64,000 nucleotides of DNA from SAR116 cluster bacterium AG-355-O21 (GTDB taxonomy: Bacteria; Pseudomonadota; Alphaproteobacteria; Thalassobaculales; Thalassobaculaceae). Shown piece after piece: positions 19,866 through 28,803 of this stretch (positions within the stretch are counted from its first letter, which is position 1; every line of letters begins with the position of its first letter). The stretch lies in the NCBI GenBank assembly GCA_003280605.1, contig QCEM01000004.1, positions 29,229 through 93,228 on the forward strand, read 5' to 3'. Under the pieces are notes generated by a model, which searched no databases, was not told the DNA's origin, and saw only the letters and a list, made by a program, of their open reading frames with translations. The translations under genes were made by a program, and so were the position numbers.

Positions 19866-22109
19866 ATGACCACTACATTTGCCCCGGACAGTGCACCGGA
19901 CATTCAGGACCGATCGCTCGCCGACGCCTTAAGCGAGCGCTACCTTGCCTATGCCTTATCAACCATCACCTCGCGGTCATTACCGGACGTGCGTGATGGC
20001 TTGAAGCCGGTGCACAGGCGGTTGCTGCATGCGATGCGGCAATTACGTTTAGGCCCGCGTGAGAGCTTCAAGAAATCGGCGCGGGTGGTTGGTGATGTCA
20101 TGGGTAAGTATCATCCCCACGGTGATGCGGCGATTTATGACGCCATGGTGCGTTTGGCGCAGGAATTTGCGCAGCGTTATCCGCTGGTTGATGGCCAGGG
20201 TAATTTTGGCAATATTGACGGCGATAATGCCGCTGCCATGCGCTACACCGAAGCACGCATGACAGCGGTGGCGGAACGCCTGCTTGAGGGTATCGACGAG
20301 GATGCCGTGAATTTTCGACCGACCTATGATGGCTCGGACGAAGAACCTATGGTGCTGCCGGCAAATTTTCCAAATCTATTAGCCAATGGTGCCCAGGGGA
20401 TCGCCGTCGGCATGGCAACCTCAATTCCGCCGCATAATGTTGATGAAATTTGTGCGGCGTTATTACATTTGATTAAGCATCCAGGGGCAGCCGTCGAAAC
20501 CTTAACAGAACTTGTCCAAGGACCTGATTTCCCCACCGGCGGCGTGCTGGTGGAACCTCAAAGTTCAATCACCGAGGCTTATCGGACAGGTCGCGGTGGC
20601 TTTCGCCTGCGGGCACGCTGGGAGATTGAGAAGGGCAAGGCCGGCACCTATCAGATCGTTGTCACAGAGATCCCATATCAGGTACAAAAATCCCGGGTGG
20701 TTGAGAAAATCGCCGAGTTACTAAACGCCCGTAAATTGCTGATGCTGGCCGATGTTCGAGACGAGTCGGCGGCGGATATTCGCTTGGTGTTGGAGCCCAA
20801 AAGCCGAAACGTCGATGCTGCCGTGCTGATGGAAAGCTTGTTCCGGCAGACTGACCTTGAAACCCGCATATCGCTCAATATGAACGTCCTGGATAGTGAT
20901 GGTGTGCCGCGGGTGATGCCGCTTCGAGGTTGCCTGCAAGCATACTTAGACCATCGCCATCAGGTCTTGGTCCGCCGCTCGCAACACCGTCTTGGGAAAA
21001 TTGAACATCGCCTTGAAGTGCTGGCCGGCTATTTGATCGCCTATCTCAATATCGATGAGGTGATTCGCATAATCCGCGAAGAAGATCATCCGAAAGCCGA
21101 GATGATGCAGCGTTTTGAGCTGACCGATGTGCAGGCAGAAGCAGTTTTAAATATGCGCCTGCGGGCCTTGCGAAAGCTGGAAGAAATCGAAATTCGCAAA
21201 GAGTTCGAGAAGCTCACGGCTGAACGCGACGATCTGCAGGATTTACTTGCCGATGAGCCACGCCGTTGGAAGGTGATCGGTCAAGAGATCCGCGCGCTGC
21301 GCAAGGATTTTTCGGTGACCACCGAGCTTGGTCGCCGGCGCACCGATATCGGTGCCCCGCCAAGCGATATTGTGGTGCCGCTGGAAGCGACGATTGAACG
21401 TGAACCTGTGACCATTGTGTGCTCGGAAAAGGGCTGGGTGCGGGCGATGCGCGGGCATGTCGGCGCAGATGTTGACATAAAGTACAAAGAAGGTGACGGG
21501 CCGCGCTTTAAATTTTACGCCGAAACCACGGACAAGATCTTATTGTTTGCAACCGACGGGCGGTTTTACACCATTGGCGCCGATAAGTTACCGGGCGGTC
21601 GCGGCAATGGCGAGCCGCTGCGCCTGCTGATTGATCTTGGGGACCGCGAAGATATCGTCACCCTTGGGGTTTTTAAGGCCGATGAGAAGCTTTTGGTCGC
21701 CAGTGATGATGGCCGCGGTTTCCTGGTGGCGGCCAAGGATGTGATCGCACAAACAAAAAATGGGAAGCAGGTCTTGAATCCTGCAGATGGCGCCAAAGCG
21801 GCGGTGTGTTTGCCGGTTAAGGCTGACGATGATCATTTGGCCGTAGTTGGCACGAATCGCAAATTGCTGATTTTCGCACTCACTGAATTGCCGGAAATGA
21901 CTCGCGGCAAAGGGGTCATCCTGCAGCGTTATAAAACCGGCGGCAAACTTGCCGACATTAAAGCGATTCGCTTAGCCGACGGGTTAACATGGACCTTGCA
22001 GGGAGGGCGAAACCGGACCGAGGCAAATGTCATCGAATGGCTTGGCAAACGTGCCAGCGCCGGTCGCCTGCCACCGAACGGCTTTCCGCGGCCCCCGCGT
22101 TTTACCTGA
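19866..22109 (+). CDS. parC: DNA topoisomerase IV subunit A
   Basis: ParC is the DNA-cleaving subunit of topoisomerase IV, which separates linked daughter chromosomes. The product (747 residues from the ATG at 19866, preceded by GGGGAG) fits ParC rather than the longer GyrA. The catalytic Tyr is Y127 in AMRYTEARM. The long coiled-coil and C-terminal DNA-wrapping domain follow. No GyrA box (QRRGGKG) is visible. In the quinolone-determining region [12 protein letters not shown], the position equivalent to E. coli GyrA Ser83 is Ala (A88), while Asp87 is kept (D92). Its neighbour recO supports the ParC call. Confidence 0.93.
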   Translation: MTTTFAPDSAPDIQDRSLADALSERYLAYALSTITSRSLPDVRDGLKPVHRRLLHAMRQLRLGPRESFKKSARVVGDVMGKYHPHGDAAIYDAMVRLAQEFAQRYPLVDGQGNFGNIDGDNAAAMRYTEARMTAVAERLLEGIDEDAVNFRPTYDGSDEEPMVLPANFPNLLANGAQGIAVGMATSIPPHNVDEICAALLHLIKHPGAAVETLTELVQGPDFPTGGVLVEPQSSITEAYRTGRGGFRLRARWEIEKGKAGTYQIVVTEIPYQVQKSRVVEKIAELLNARKLLMLADVRDESAADIRLVLEPKSRNVDAAVLMESLFRQTDLETRISLNMNVLDSDGVPRVMPLRGCLQAYLDHRHQVLVRRSQHRLGKIEHRLEVLAGYLIAYLNIDEVIRIIREEDHPKAEMMQRFELTDVQAEAVLNMRLRALRKLEEIEIRKEFEKLTAERDDLQDLLADEPRRWKVIGQEIRALRKDFSVTTELGRRRTDIGAPPSDIVVPLEATIEREPVTIVCSEKGWVRAMRGHVGADVDIKYKEGDGPRFKFYAETTDKILLFATDGRFYTIGADKLPGGRGNGEPLRLLIDLGDREDIVTLGVFKADEKLLVASDDGRGFLVAAKDVIAQTKNGKQVLNPADGAKAAVCLPVKADDDHLAVVGTNRKLLIFALTELPEMTRGKGVILQRYKTGGKLADIKAIRLADGLTWTLQGGRNRTEANVIEWLGKRASAGRLPPNGFPRPPRFT

Positions 22110-22138
22110 TCGGACCGCTGACGGCGGGGCCGGGATGG

Positions 22139-23266
22139 TTATTGCGAGCCGAAAAAATAGCTGTTATGGGCGCCGAGCGCCGGTGCCGGCCCCCGTGGCT
22201 TAACCACTGCATTATCAAAACGATAGGGGGCCATGCTCACCTGAAATGTGCCGGCGCTGTCCTCCACATCGGCCATCACGCCGCGATAGATGCTTTGTGG
22301 GTCGGCAATTGCCTCGCTGACTTGTCGATAGCGAGAACACGGCACTCCTGCCGCCACTAAAATATCCTCACATTCCCTGGCCGAGCGTTGCAATGTCCAG
22401 CTGTCCATGGCCTCGTATAAGGCATCCCAATTGTCCCGGCGGGCAAGTGCCGTCGCAAAACGCGGATCGCTGATCCAATCCTCATGGCCCATCGCCCGGG
22501 CCATTTCCTCAAAATTTTTCTGGGTAATCGGGGTGATAATGACAAACCCGTCCTTGGCTTGCGACGGGCCATAAAAATTGCGTTTTTCAGGCTGTGGAAA
22601 CTGTGCGAATTGACACTCGATCAACAACAGATTGATCATGCAATCCATCAGGGCGACATCAACAAAACAGCCCTTGCCGTGTTTTAATTGGCCGATAATC
22701 GCCGTTTGAATAGCCCCAAAGGCATGACTTGCGGCCAATACATCGGCGATGAAAATACCGTTCTTGGGCGGTTTGTTCACCTCTGTTTGACTTTCCATCA
22801 TGGCCAAATCATAGCCACTGCCGGCGTGTACCATCGGCGCATAAGCAGGTTCATGTGCCCTTGGGCCCGATTGCCCGAAGCCAGATATTGCGCAGTAAAT
22901 CAGTTTTGGATTGCGTGCCGCCAGGGTTGCGTAATCAAGCCCGAGGCGGCGCATGACTCCGGGGCGGTAATTTTCGACGACAATGTCGGCGGTATCAATC
23001 AAAGACAAAATGCGGCTGTGATCGGCGGCGTCTTTTAAGTCTAAGACAATGCTTTTTTTGCCGGCGTTTAACTGCCCAAAATAGCTGCTTTGACCATCAC
23101 GCATTGGCGGCGTCGTGCGCATGTGATCACCGCCGGCCGTTTCCACCTTTATCACCTCGGCGCCGCAGTCGGACAAATGGCGGGTGCATAGGGGCCCGGC
23201 AATAATGGTCGTGAAATCAATGACTCGTAGGCCGGCAAGCGGCCCCTCAGCGGCGACAGTCGTCAT
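22139..23266 (-). CDS. CaiB/BaiF family (class III) CoA-transferase
   Basis: Class III CoA-transferases move CoA between carboxylic acids through an aspartyl-CoA thioester intermediate. The 375-residue product starts with the usual LAGLRVIDFTTIIAGPLCTRHL and has GADVIKVE-like GAEVIKVE, VVENYRPGVMRRLG and GKGCFVDVALMD. The likely catalytic Asp is D175 in IADVLAAS. The length is slightly shorter than typical. It is convergent with parC (29-base gap), and its start is 21 bases from the end of the FAH-family gene on the same strand, so those two are probably one operon. The acid substrate cannot be read from sequence. Confidence 0.9.
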   Translation of the reverse strand: MTTVAAEGPLAGLRVIDFTTIIAGPLCTRHLSDCGAEVIKVETAGGDHMRTTPPMRDGQSSYFGQLNAGKKSIVLDLKDAADHSRILSLIDTADIVVENYRPGVMRRLGLDYATLAARNPKLIYCAISGFGQSGPRAHEPAYAPMVHAGSGYDLAMMESQTEVNKPPKNGIFIADVLAASHAFGAIQTAIIGQLKHGKGCFVDVALMDCMINLLLIECQFAQFPQPEKRNFYGPSQAKDGFVIITPITQKNFEEMARAMGHEDWISDPRFATALARRDNWDALYEAMDSWTLQRSARECEDILVAAGVPCSRYRQVSEAIADPQSIYRGVMADVEDSAGTFQVSMAPYRFDNAVVKPRGPAPALGAHNSYFFGSQ

Positions 23267-23287
23267 TTCTTGCGTTCCTTTAAACTC

Positions 23288-24220
23288 TTATGTGTCGGCG
23301 TATTTGCCGGTTAACTGCGGGGTAAACGGCCCTGGTAGGCCTTTTTCGGCATGTTCTAAACGGGTGTCGCGCCCCCAAGTGCGCTGCAATGGATCACTGA
23401 CAGAAATTGCCAATCGGCCAAGGCCGGCAATCTCCAGTTCCACCTTGTCACCGTCTTGAAAACTGTTCAAACCACGATGATTGGTGCCGGTGGCCAAGAT
23501 ATCACCTGGCTCAAGGGTGTGAATGGCGCTCACCCAAGAAATCGATGTCGGGATGTTATGGGCCATATCGTCGGTGTTGAAGTCTTGTTTCAAAATGCCG
23601 TTGACCCACAGCCGAACCTGCAGGTTTTGCGGATTTGAAATTTCATCGGCAGTAACCAAAAATGGCCCCATGGGGGCAAAGCCGTCACGCGACTTAGCTT
23701 GAAAAAAGACATTGTTCATGGGCGGCAGGCCGCGTGCGGAGCCATCAATGAAGTTCATATATCCAAAAACATGCGCCATGGCGTCGGCAGGATCGATATT
23801 GCGTGCCGGCTTGCCGATAACGACAGCTAACTCAGCCTCGCCTTCGAAAATTTTCGCCGGTGCATCCGGCAGCACCATGGTGTCACCTGGGCCGATAACG
23901 GCGCTTGGGCTTTTGTGGAAACCATTGATCGGCGCCGGTTCCGCCAAGGTGCCGTCTTCCATGTAATTCACGGCCATGCAGTCAATCTGCCGGGGCCGGG
24001 GAATCGGCGGCAACAACTTCACGTCGGCTAACGGCAGAGCCGGGCCCGTCTCAAGGGCGGCGGCTAAGGGGCCTTTCATGGCCTCAAATTCAGCGATAAC
24101 GGCGAGGATCAAATCCTGGCGATCACGGTGCGGTAAGCTGCCGGCGACGGCGGTTAAATCAACAACCCCCTGGTCACGCAACGCCCCCAGTCGATAATCG
24201 TTAAAATAGACAAGCTTCAT
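23288..24220 (-). CDS. Fumarylacetoacetate hydrolase family protein
   Basis: FAH-fold enzymes are metal-dependent hydrolases, isomerases or decarboxylases of keto-acid intermediates, often in aromatic breakdown. The 310-residue product has the metal ligands E128 and E130 (EGEAELAVVIG) and D159 (NFIDGSARG). The usual D-x-SARD-x-Q segment is altered to DGSARG. The C-terminal DILATGTNHRG-type strand is present. AGGAG lies before the ATG. It heads a two-gene unit with the CoA-transferase and is divergent from an SDR gene across 108 bases, suggesting a shared regulatory region. The precise reaction is unknown. Confidence 0.88.
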   Translation of the reverse strand: MKLVYFNDYRLGALRDQGVVDLTAVAGSLPHRDRQDLILAVIAEFEAMKGPLAAALETGPALPLADVKLLPPIPRPRQIDCMAVNYMEDGTLAEPAPINGFHKSPSAVIGPGDTMVLPDAPAKIFEGEAELAVVIGKPARNIDPADAMAHVFGYMNFIDGSARGLPPMNNVFFQAKSRDGFAPMGPFLVTADEISNPQNLQVRLWVNGILKQDFNTDDMAHNIPTSISWVSAIHTLEPGDILATGTNHRGLNSFQDGDKVELEIAGLGRLAISVSDPLQRTWGRDTRLEHAEKGLPGPFTPQLTGKYADT

Positions 24221-24328
24221 GTCGTCGCTGCTCCTAAATCAATGTTGGCCGGGCCACCTGCTGTCGGCTAGTCTATTACAGCTGGTTATTATTTCACCTT
24301 CAGCGCACCAAATCCCAGGAGATTCTGT

Positions 24329-25111
24329 ATGCAGCTAAATCTGACTGATAAAACCGTTCTGATTAGCGGTGGATCCAAAGGCATTGGCTTCGCGGTTGCA
24401 ACGGCATTTGCAGAGGAAGGGGCGCATGTGCATCTGGTCTCACGAAGCTCTGACGATCTGGCCGCCGCCGCAGAAAGTTTGCGCCGACGCTATCAAGTCG
24501 ATGTTCAATTTTCTGCCCTCGATTTATCGGACAGCAGCAACATCAACCATCTCCTTGAAGCCTGTCCCAACCCCGATATCTTGGTCAATAATGCGGGCGC
24601 GATTCCGGCGGGAAATCTGCAAGCAGTGGACGAGGAAACCTGGCGAGCCGCTTGGGATCTGAAGGTTTTTGGCTATATCAACATGACTCGCGCCTATATG
24701 GCGATGATGTTGGCTCGCGGTCAAGGTGTGATCGTAAATGTGGTTGGCCTGGCCGGGGTTCGGATGGATGCAGGCTATGTCTGTGGCTCGACGGGAAACG
24801 CCTCGCTGGATGCCTTTACACGGGCCGTCGGTTCAAATTCGATTGACCAGGGGGTGCGGGTGCTGGGCGTCCATCCAGGGGCCGTTCAGACCGACCGGAT
24901 CATTAACTTGATGAGAACACGGGCCGCGGCCGACGGCAAAAACCCCGACGATTGGGCCGACTACCTTAGCAACTTGCCGCTAAGCCGTGCGATTGAGCCG
25001 CAAGAGGTTGCTGACCTGGTGCTGTTTTTGGCCTCTGAGCGGGCCTCGTACTTATCCGGTATTATGATCCCCATGGATGGCGGCATGAGCAATCGGGCAA
25101 GTGCATTTTAA
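24329..25111 (+). CDS. SDR-family protein with a replaced catalytic triad
   Basis: The 260-residue product has a clear Rossmann fold: GGSKGIG at residues 14-20, NNAG at 87-90 and the late VHPGAVQTDR segment. The expected catalytic residues are absent. By alignment with the common SYK pattern, the Ser position is G140 (VVGLAG), Tyr is G153 and Lys is N157 (GSTGNASL). Similar GNA-type SDRs occur in other proteobacteria as I recall, so this is probably a divergent subfamily rather than a decayed gene; the reading frame is intact. CAGGAG precedes the ATG. It is divergent from the FAH/CoA-transferase pair. Confidence 0.85.
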   Translation: MQLNLTDKTVLISGGSKGIGFAVATAFAEEGAHVHLVSRSSDDLAAAAESLRRRYQVDVQFSALDLSDSSNINHLLEACPNPDILVNNAGAIPAGNLQAVDEETWRAAWDLKVFGYINMTRAYMAMMLARGQGVIVNVVGLAGVRMDAGYVCGSTGNASLDAFTRAVGSNSIDQGVRVLGVHPGAVQTDRIINLMRTRAAADGKNPDDWADYLSNLPLSRAIEPQEVADLVLFLASERASYLSGIMIPMDGGMSNRASAF

Positions 25112-25194
25112 AAAAATCTTGATCGCTGTCCGGACCCGGTGTGATTGCGCTGTTGACGCTCTGGAAGGCTTGCATTAACAAGACCGTTCTTTGT

Positions 25195-25272
25195 GGCGGG
25201 TGTAGCTCAGTCGGTTAGAGCGCTTGGTTGTGGCCCATGAGGTCGCCGGTTCAAGTCCGGTCACTCGCCCCA
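25195..25272 (+). tRNA. tRNA-His (GTG)
   Basis: A full cloverleaf with anticodon GTG at 25230-25232. The extra G at 25195 opposite discriminator C (25269) is the tRNA-His identity pair, and CCA is encoded (25270-25272). The acceptor stem has one G-T wobble, and the anticodon stem CTTGG/CCATG has a T-T mismatch at pair 28-42. A seven-T run follows almost directly. Confidence 0.95.
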
Positions 25273-25286
25273 CTTTTTTTCCGGCG

Positions 25287-25320
25287 GATTGCACGGTAAA
25301 TTTTACCGCCGTTCGCAATC
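25287..25320. promoter_or_regulatory. Nested inverted repeat upstream of larA
   Basis: The centre is a perfect 15-base dyad, CGGTAAATTTTACCG (25294-25308). It is flanked by a second inverted pair, GATTGC (25287-25292) and GCAATC (25315-25320), not quite centred on it. It lies between the tRNA-His T-run and the larA start. It could be a protein-binding site; a transcript hairpin would have almost no loop at the core. No regulator gene is adjacent. Function is inference. Confidence 0.45.
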
Positions 25321-25346
25321 TTGGTGGTCCAACTTTGGACAACCAA
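25321..25346. promoter_or_regulatory. 26-bp near-perfect dyad upstream of larA
   Basis: Eleven of thirteen base pairs are symmetric: TTGGT-gg-TCCAA-ct-TTGGA-ca-ACCAA. The two-base centre favours a DNA operator over an RNA hairpin. It directly abuts the preceding inverted repeat and lies 150 bases before the larA ATG. A transcription-factor site controlling the larA-larC-larE genes is the simplest reading, but this is inference. Confidence 0.45.
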
Positions 25347-25496
25347 AGCCGGGGAAAAGAGTGTTTGCCGCACGCAATCCCTGATGCATTGCCGATCTGC
25401 CTTAAAACACGCCGTTAAAATGCGGTTGGACGCTTTCCATTTGTGTTCCCTGCGGGCATGATGGCCATTGAATTTCTGTCACATTGGAATGCAGCA

Positions 25497-26798
25497 ATGA
25501 AGATTGATTTTGCTTATGGACGCGGCCAGCTTGACGTTGCCATGCCTGAGGGAGCGGAGGTCCAGGTTATCCGCAAGACGCCACTGGAAAAAATAACCGA
25601 TGGCAGGGCGGCGGTGCGGACGGCGCTAGATGCACCGATCGGCGCGCCGCCACTGCGGGAATTCGCTGCCGGCAAAAAAACCGCCTGTATTTTGATCTGT
25701 GATATTACCAGGCCGGTCCCGAACGGCCTTTTCCTGCGGCCGATGGTCGATGACCTGGAGGCGGCCGGCATTGCCCGCGAAAACATAACCATCCTGATCG
25801 CGACCGGGTTGCACCGCCCCAATGAGGGCGCAGAAATGCGTGAACTTGTGGGCGATGACTGGATTATGGATCATATCCATGTCGTAAATCACTTTGCCCG
25901 CGATGATGACATGCATGTGAACCTTGGGGTGACGCCGACGCGGGCGACGCCGGTCAAGATTGATCGCCGTTTTGTGGACGCCGATGTCCGCATCGCCACC
26001 GGCTTGGTCGAGCCGCATTTCATGGCCGGGTATTCCGGTGGGCGTAAAGTTGTCGCCCCGGGCGTTGCCCATCAAGACACCATTCGGACCTTCCATTCCG
26101 CCCGTTTCATGGAAGATCCACTGGCCATCTCGTGTAATCTTGACGGCAATCCGCTGCATGAGGAGCAATTGGAAATCCTCAAAATGCTCGGCGACGATAT
26201 TCTCGGTTTGAATACGGTCATCGATGAGGAACGGGATCTGAATTTTGTCAGTTTTGGCAAAATTATCGACAGTCATATGGCGGCGGTTGATTTTGTGCGT
26301 GCATCGACGGAAATCGCGGTCGGTCGAAAATTCAAGACCGTGGTCACATCATCGGCAGGCTATCCCCTTGATCAAACCTATTATCAAACCGTTAAAGGCA
26401 TGGTGACGCCGATTGATATTCTGGCTCCTGGAGGCACTTTGATCGTTGTTTCCGATTGCTCGGAAGGAATCGGTTCAGAGGAGTTTCGGGCCTCTCAAGG
26501 GCGTTTGGTCGAGCTTGGTCCCGAGCGCTTCTTAGAAACCATTCTTGGCAAACAATTTGCCGATGTCGATGAATGGCAAACCGAAATGCAGCTAAAGCCG
26601 ATGCGCGTCGGCCATATCAAGCTTTTTGCCACAGGCTTGCCGGCAGAAGATTATCATTTGACCGGCGTTGAGGTGCTCGGCAATGCGCCTGAGGCGGTTG
26701 CGCAGGCGATCGCCGCCAGCATCGCGCAGCACGGTGATACGGCCGTTGCGGCCATTCCTGAAGGCCCCTATGTGATCCCCTTCAGTCGCGGAGCGTAA
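25497..26798 (+). CDS. larA: LarA-family nickel-pincer racemase/epimerase
   Basis: LarA racemises lactate, and relatives racemise or epimerise other 2-hydroxy acids, using the nickel-pincer nucleotide cofactor. From the ATG at 25497 the product is 433 residues, the family length. Key residues line up with the Lactobacillus enzyme: H106 (ATGLHR; Lactobacillus H108), H174 (VEPHFMAGYSGGRK), K184, which anchors the cofactor, and H200 (IRTFHS). R72 (DITRPVP) and GYPLDQTYYQTVK (residues 288-300) are also conserved. Substrate is not certain, since LarA homologues act on several hydroxy acids. larC follows after three bases. Confidence 0.88.
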   Translation: MKIDFAYGRGQLDVAMPEGAEVQVIRKTPLEKITDGRAAVRTALDAPIGAPPLREFAAGKKTACILICDITRPVPNGLFLRPMVDDLEAAGIARENITILIATGLHRPNEGAEMRELVGDDWIMDHIHVVNHFARDDDMHVNLGVTPTRATPVKIDRRFVDADVRIATGLVEPHFMAGYSGGRKVVAPGVAHQDTIRTFHSARFMEDPLAISCNLDGNPLHEEQLEILKMLGDDILGLNTVIDEERDLNFVSFGKIIDSHMAAVDFVRASTEIAVGRKFKTVVTSSAGYPLDQTYYQTVKGMVTPIDILAPGGTLIVVSDCSEGIGSEEFRASQGRLVELGPERFLETILGKQFADVDEWQTEMQLKPMRVGHIKLFATGLPAEDYHLTGVEVLGNAPEAVAQAIAASIAQHGDTAVAAIPEGPYVIPFSRGA

Positions 26799-26801
26799 CC
26801 G

Positions 26802-28007
26802 GTGCCAAGACCGGCGCATATCCATTTACAGCCTTTGGGCGGAATTGCCGGCGACATGTTTATGTCGGCGATGGTTGCAGGCTGGCCTGAATTGGCCGAT
26901 CTGATTCGCCGGGAAGTCACGGCAGCCGGTGTGCCCGGTGCAGAAAAAATGGCTTTTGTGCCGGTTAAGCGGAAAGGCTTGGCAGCTCTCTGGTTAGATT
27001 TCGATACCCCTGCCGGTGACAGCAAAAAACCACCCCATCACTATCGTGACATTCGCCAAAATTTGCACCAAGCACCTTTAGCGGCGGAAACAAAAGAAGC
27101 AGCGCTGGCGATTTTAGCGCTGATTGCCGAGGCCGAGGCTGAAATTCACGGAATTGCCATTGATGCCGTGCATTTCCATGAGGTTGCCGATTGGGATTCG
27201 CTTGCCGATGTGGTCGCCGCAGGGGCGATAGCAGGCTATTTTGCAGGCACCACATGGTCATCTGCCGCACTGCCCCTTGGCGGTGGCCAGGTCGATACCG
27301 CTCACGGTCGGCTGCCGGTCCCGGCACCGGCGACGCAGATTTTAATGACCGGTTTAGAGGTTTTTGACGACGGCATCTTGGGCGAGCGGGTGACGCCAAC
27401 AGGGGCGGCAATTCTGAAATATCTGCTGTTACATCGCGGCGCCCCCTTGCGCGGCGGCATTGTTGACGCCTCCGGCTTCGGTGCCGGCAGCCGAGATATG
27501 CCGGCGATTGCCAATGTCCTAAGGGTTGCGGGTTATCGCCATGCAGCGCGCGGCCAGGTCGCATACGATCAGGTGGCGGTGATTGAATGCGACATTGATG
27601 ATATGACCCCCGAAGAGCTGGCCGCCGCCGGTGATGCCTTGCGCGCTGTTAAGCAGGTTCTGGATGTGGCCGTATTCCAAGGTATCGGCAAAAAAGGACG
27701 GGCGCTTTTTCAGCTGCGGGCGCTGGTGCATCCGCAGGCCGGCGAGCAGGTTGCCGACTGGGTTTTGCGTAACACCACGACCTTAGGGGTGCGTTTGCGT
27801 GTCGATCAGCGCCGCGTACTTGCCCGCGAGCTGGTGCGCACGCCCTCGGGCGTGCAGGTCAAGCTTACCGACCGAGGGACGGGTCTGCTGACGGCCAAAG
27901 CCGAAGCAGACGATTTAGCCGCGTCGGTGTATCCGCGCCGGGCCCAAGCCCGACAGGCAGAGGATGACGCACTTACCGGGAATGCCGAGTCTGCAGAAAA
28001 TGACTGA
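26802..28007 (+). CDS. larC: Nickel insertion protein LarC (cyclometallase)
   Basis: LarC inserts nickel into the pyridinium-3,5-bisthiocarboxylic acid mononucleotide to finish the LarA cofactor, using CTP. The 401-residue product begins HLQPLGGIAGDMFMSAM, the DUF111 family opening, and has VHFHEVADWDSLADVV, LPVPAPATQIL and the C-terminal VIECDIDDMTPEELA domain. In Lactobacillus LarC is made from two frames by a programmed frameshift; here it is one open frame. Start is GTG at 26802. The end overlaps larE by 8 bases. Confidence 0.9.
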   Translation: MPRPAHIHLQPLGGIAGDMFMSAMVAGWPELADLIRREVTAAGVPGAEKMAFVPVKRKGLAALWLDFDTPAGDSKKPPHHYRDIRQNLHQAPLAAETKEAALAILALIAEAEAEIHGIAIDAVHFHEVADWDSLADVVAAGAIAGYFAGTTWSSAALPLGGGQVDTAHGRLPVPAPATQILMTGLEVFDDGILGERVTPTGAAILKYLLLHRGAPLRGGIVDASGFGAGSRDMPAIANVLRVAGYRHAARGQVAYDQVAVIECDIDDMTPEELAAAGDALRAVKQVLDVAVFQGIGKKGRALFQLRALVHPQAGEQVADWVLRNTTTLGVRLRVDQRRVLARELVRTPSGVQVKLTDRGTGLLTAKAEADDLAASVYPRRAQARQAEDDALTGNAESAEND

Positions 28008-28803
28008 TAAAGCGACACAATTAGGCGCTATCCTGGCCGCCGTAGGCCCGGCAGCGATTGCTGTCAGTGGAGGTGTCGACAGCATGACGTTGGCGCATCT
28101 TGCCCATCAGGTCTTAGGGCCGGCAGCGCTGATGCTGCATGCTGTTTCACCGGCGGTTCCGGCCGCAGCAAGCGCCAGGGTGCGCGCCCATGGCCGCGCT
28201 CATAGTTGGCAATTGCAGGTTATCGAAGCAGGTGAATTTGCTGATGAAGATTATTTAAAAAACCCTGTAAATCGCTGTTATTTCTGCAAAAATAATCTTT
28301 ACGATCGGATTTCACAGATTGCCGGCGAGCGGATTATCCTGTCCGGTGCAAACCTCGATGACCTGGGTGATTACCGGCCAGGCTTAACAGCTGCCGATGA
28401 GCATCAGGTGCGCCATCCGTATATCGAAGCTGGCATCAGCAAGGCCGAATTGCGCGCCATTGCCCGTGCTTTAGGGCTTGATGATATTGCCGAGCTGCCG
28501 GCACAACCATGTCTGGCCAGCCGCGTTGAGACCGGCATTGCGATCAGCAGCGATGACCTTAACTTCATCGAAATGGTGGAAGGCCAATTGCAGGCATTGC
28601 TTGGGCCGGTGACCTTGCGGTGTCGCATTACCAAATCAGGTGTGCGTGTTGAATTGGCTGCTGACGCCCGCAGGGTGGCAGCAATGGCCGAGGTCGCGGC
28701 ACTTGTTGACGGGCTTTGCCGGGACGCCGGACGAATCTTTGGTGGGCTGCACGATTACCGTCGAGGCAGTGCCTTTATCCAGCCGCCGGCAGGCCAAGTT
28801 TAA
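28000..28803 (+). CDS. larE: LarE, ATP-dependent sulfur transferase
   Basis: LarE adenylates a carboxylate of the pyridinium cofactor precursor and adds sulfur from its own Cys or from an iron-sulfur-bound sulfide. The product (267 residues from the ATG at 28000, overlapping larC by 8 bases) has the PP-loop SGGVDS at residues 23-28, the NRCYFCK segment (91-97), and QPCLASR with C171, which corresponds to the sacrificial Cys176 of the Lactobacillus enzyme. Earlier ATGs at 27964 and 27982 are possible. Its last 29 bases overlap the end of the convergent keto-acid cleavage gene. Confidence 0.88.
   Translation: MTDKATQLGAILAAVGPAAIAVSGGVDSMTLAHLAHQVLGPAALMLHAVSPAVPAAASARVRAHGRAHSWQLQVIEAGEFADEDYLKNPVNRCYFCKNNLYDRISQIAGERIILSGANLDDLGDYRPGLTAADEHQVRHPYIEAGISKAELRAIARALGLDDIAELPAQPCLASRVETGIAISSDDLNFIEMVEGQLQALLGPVTLRCRITKSGVRVELAADARRVAAMAEVAALVDGLCRDAGRIFGGLHDYRRGSAFIQPPAGQV

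Noticed and set aside
19866..22109. GyrA instead of ParC
   Set aside because: The protein is 747 residues, lacks a visible GyrA box and sits beside recO, so ParC fits better.
26802..28007. Frameshift in larC, as in the Lactobacillus larC1/larC2 pair
   Set aside because: The gene is one uninterrupted frame with both domains.
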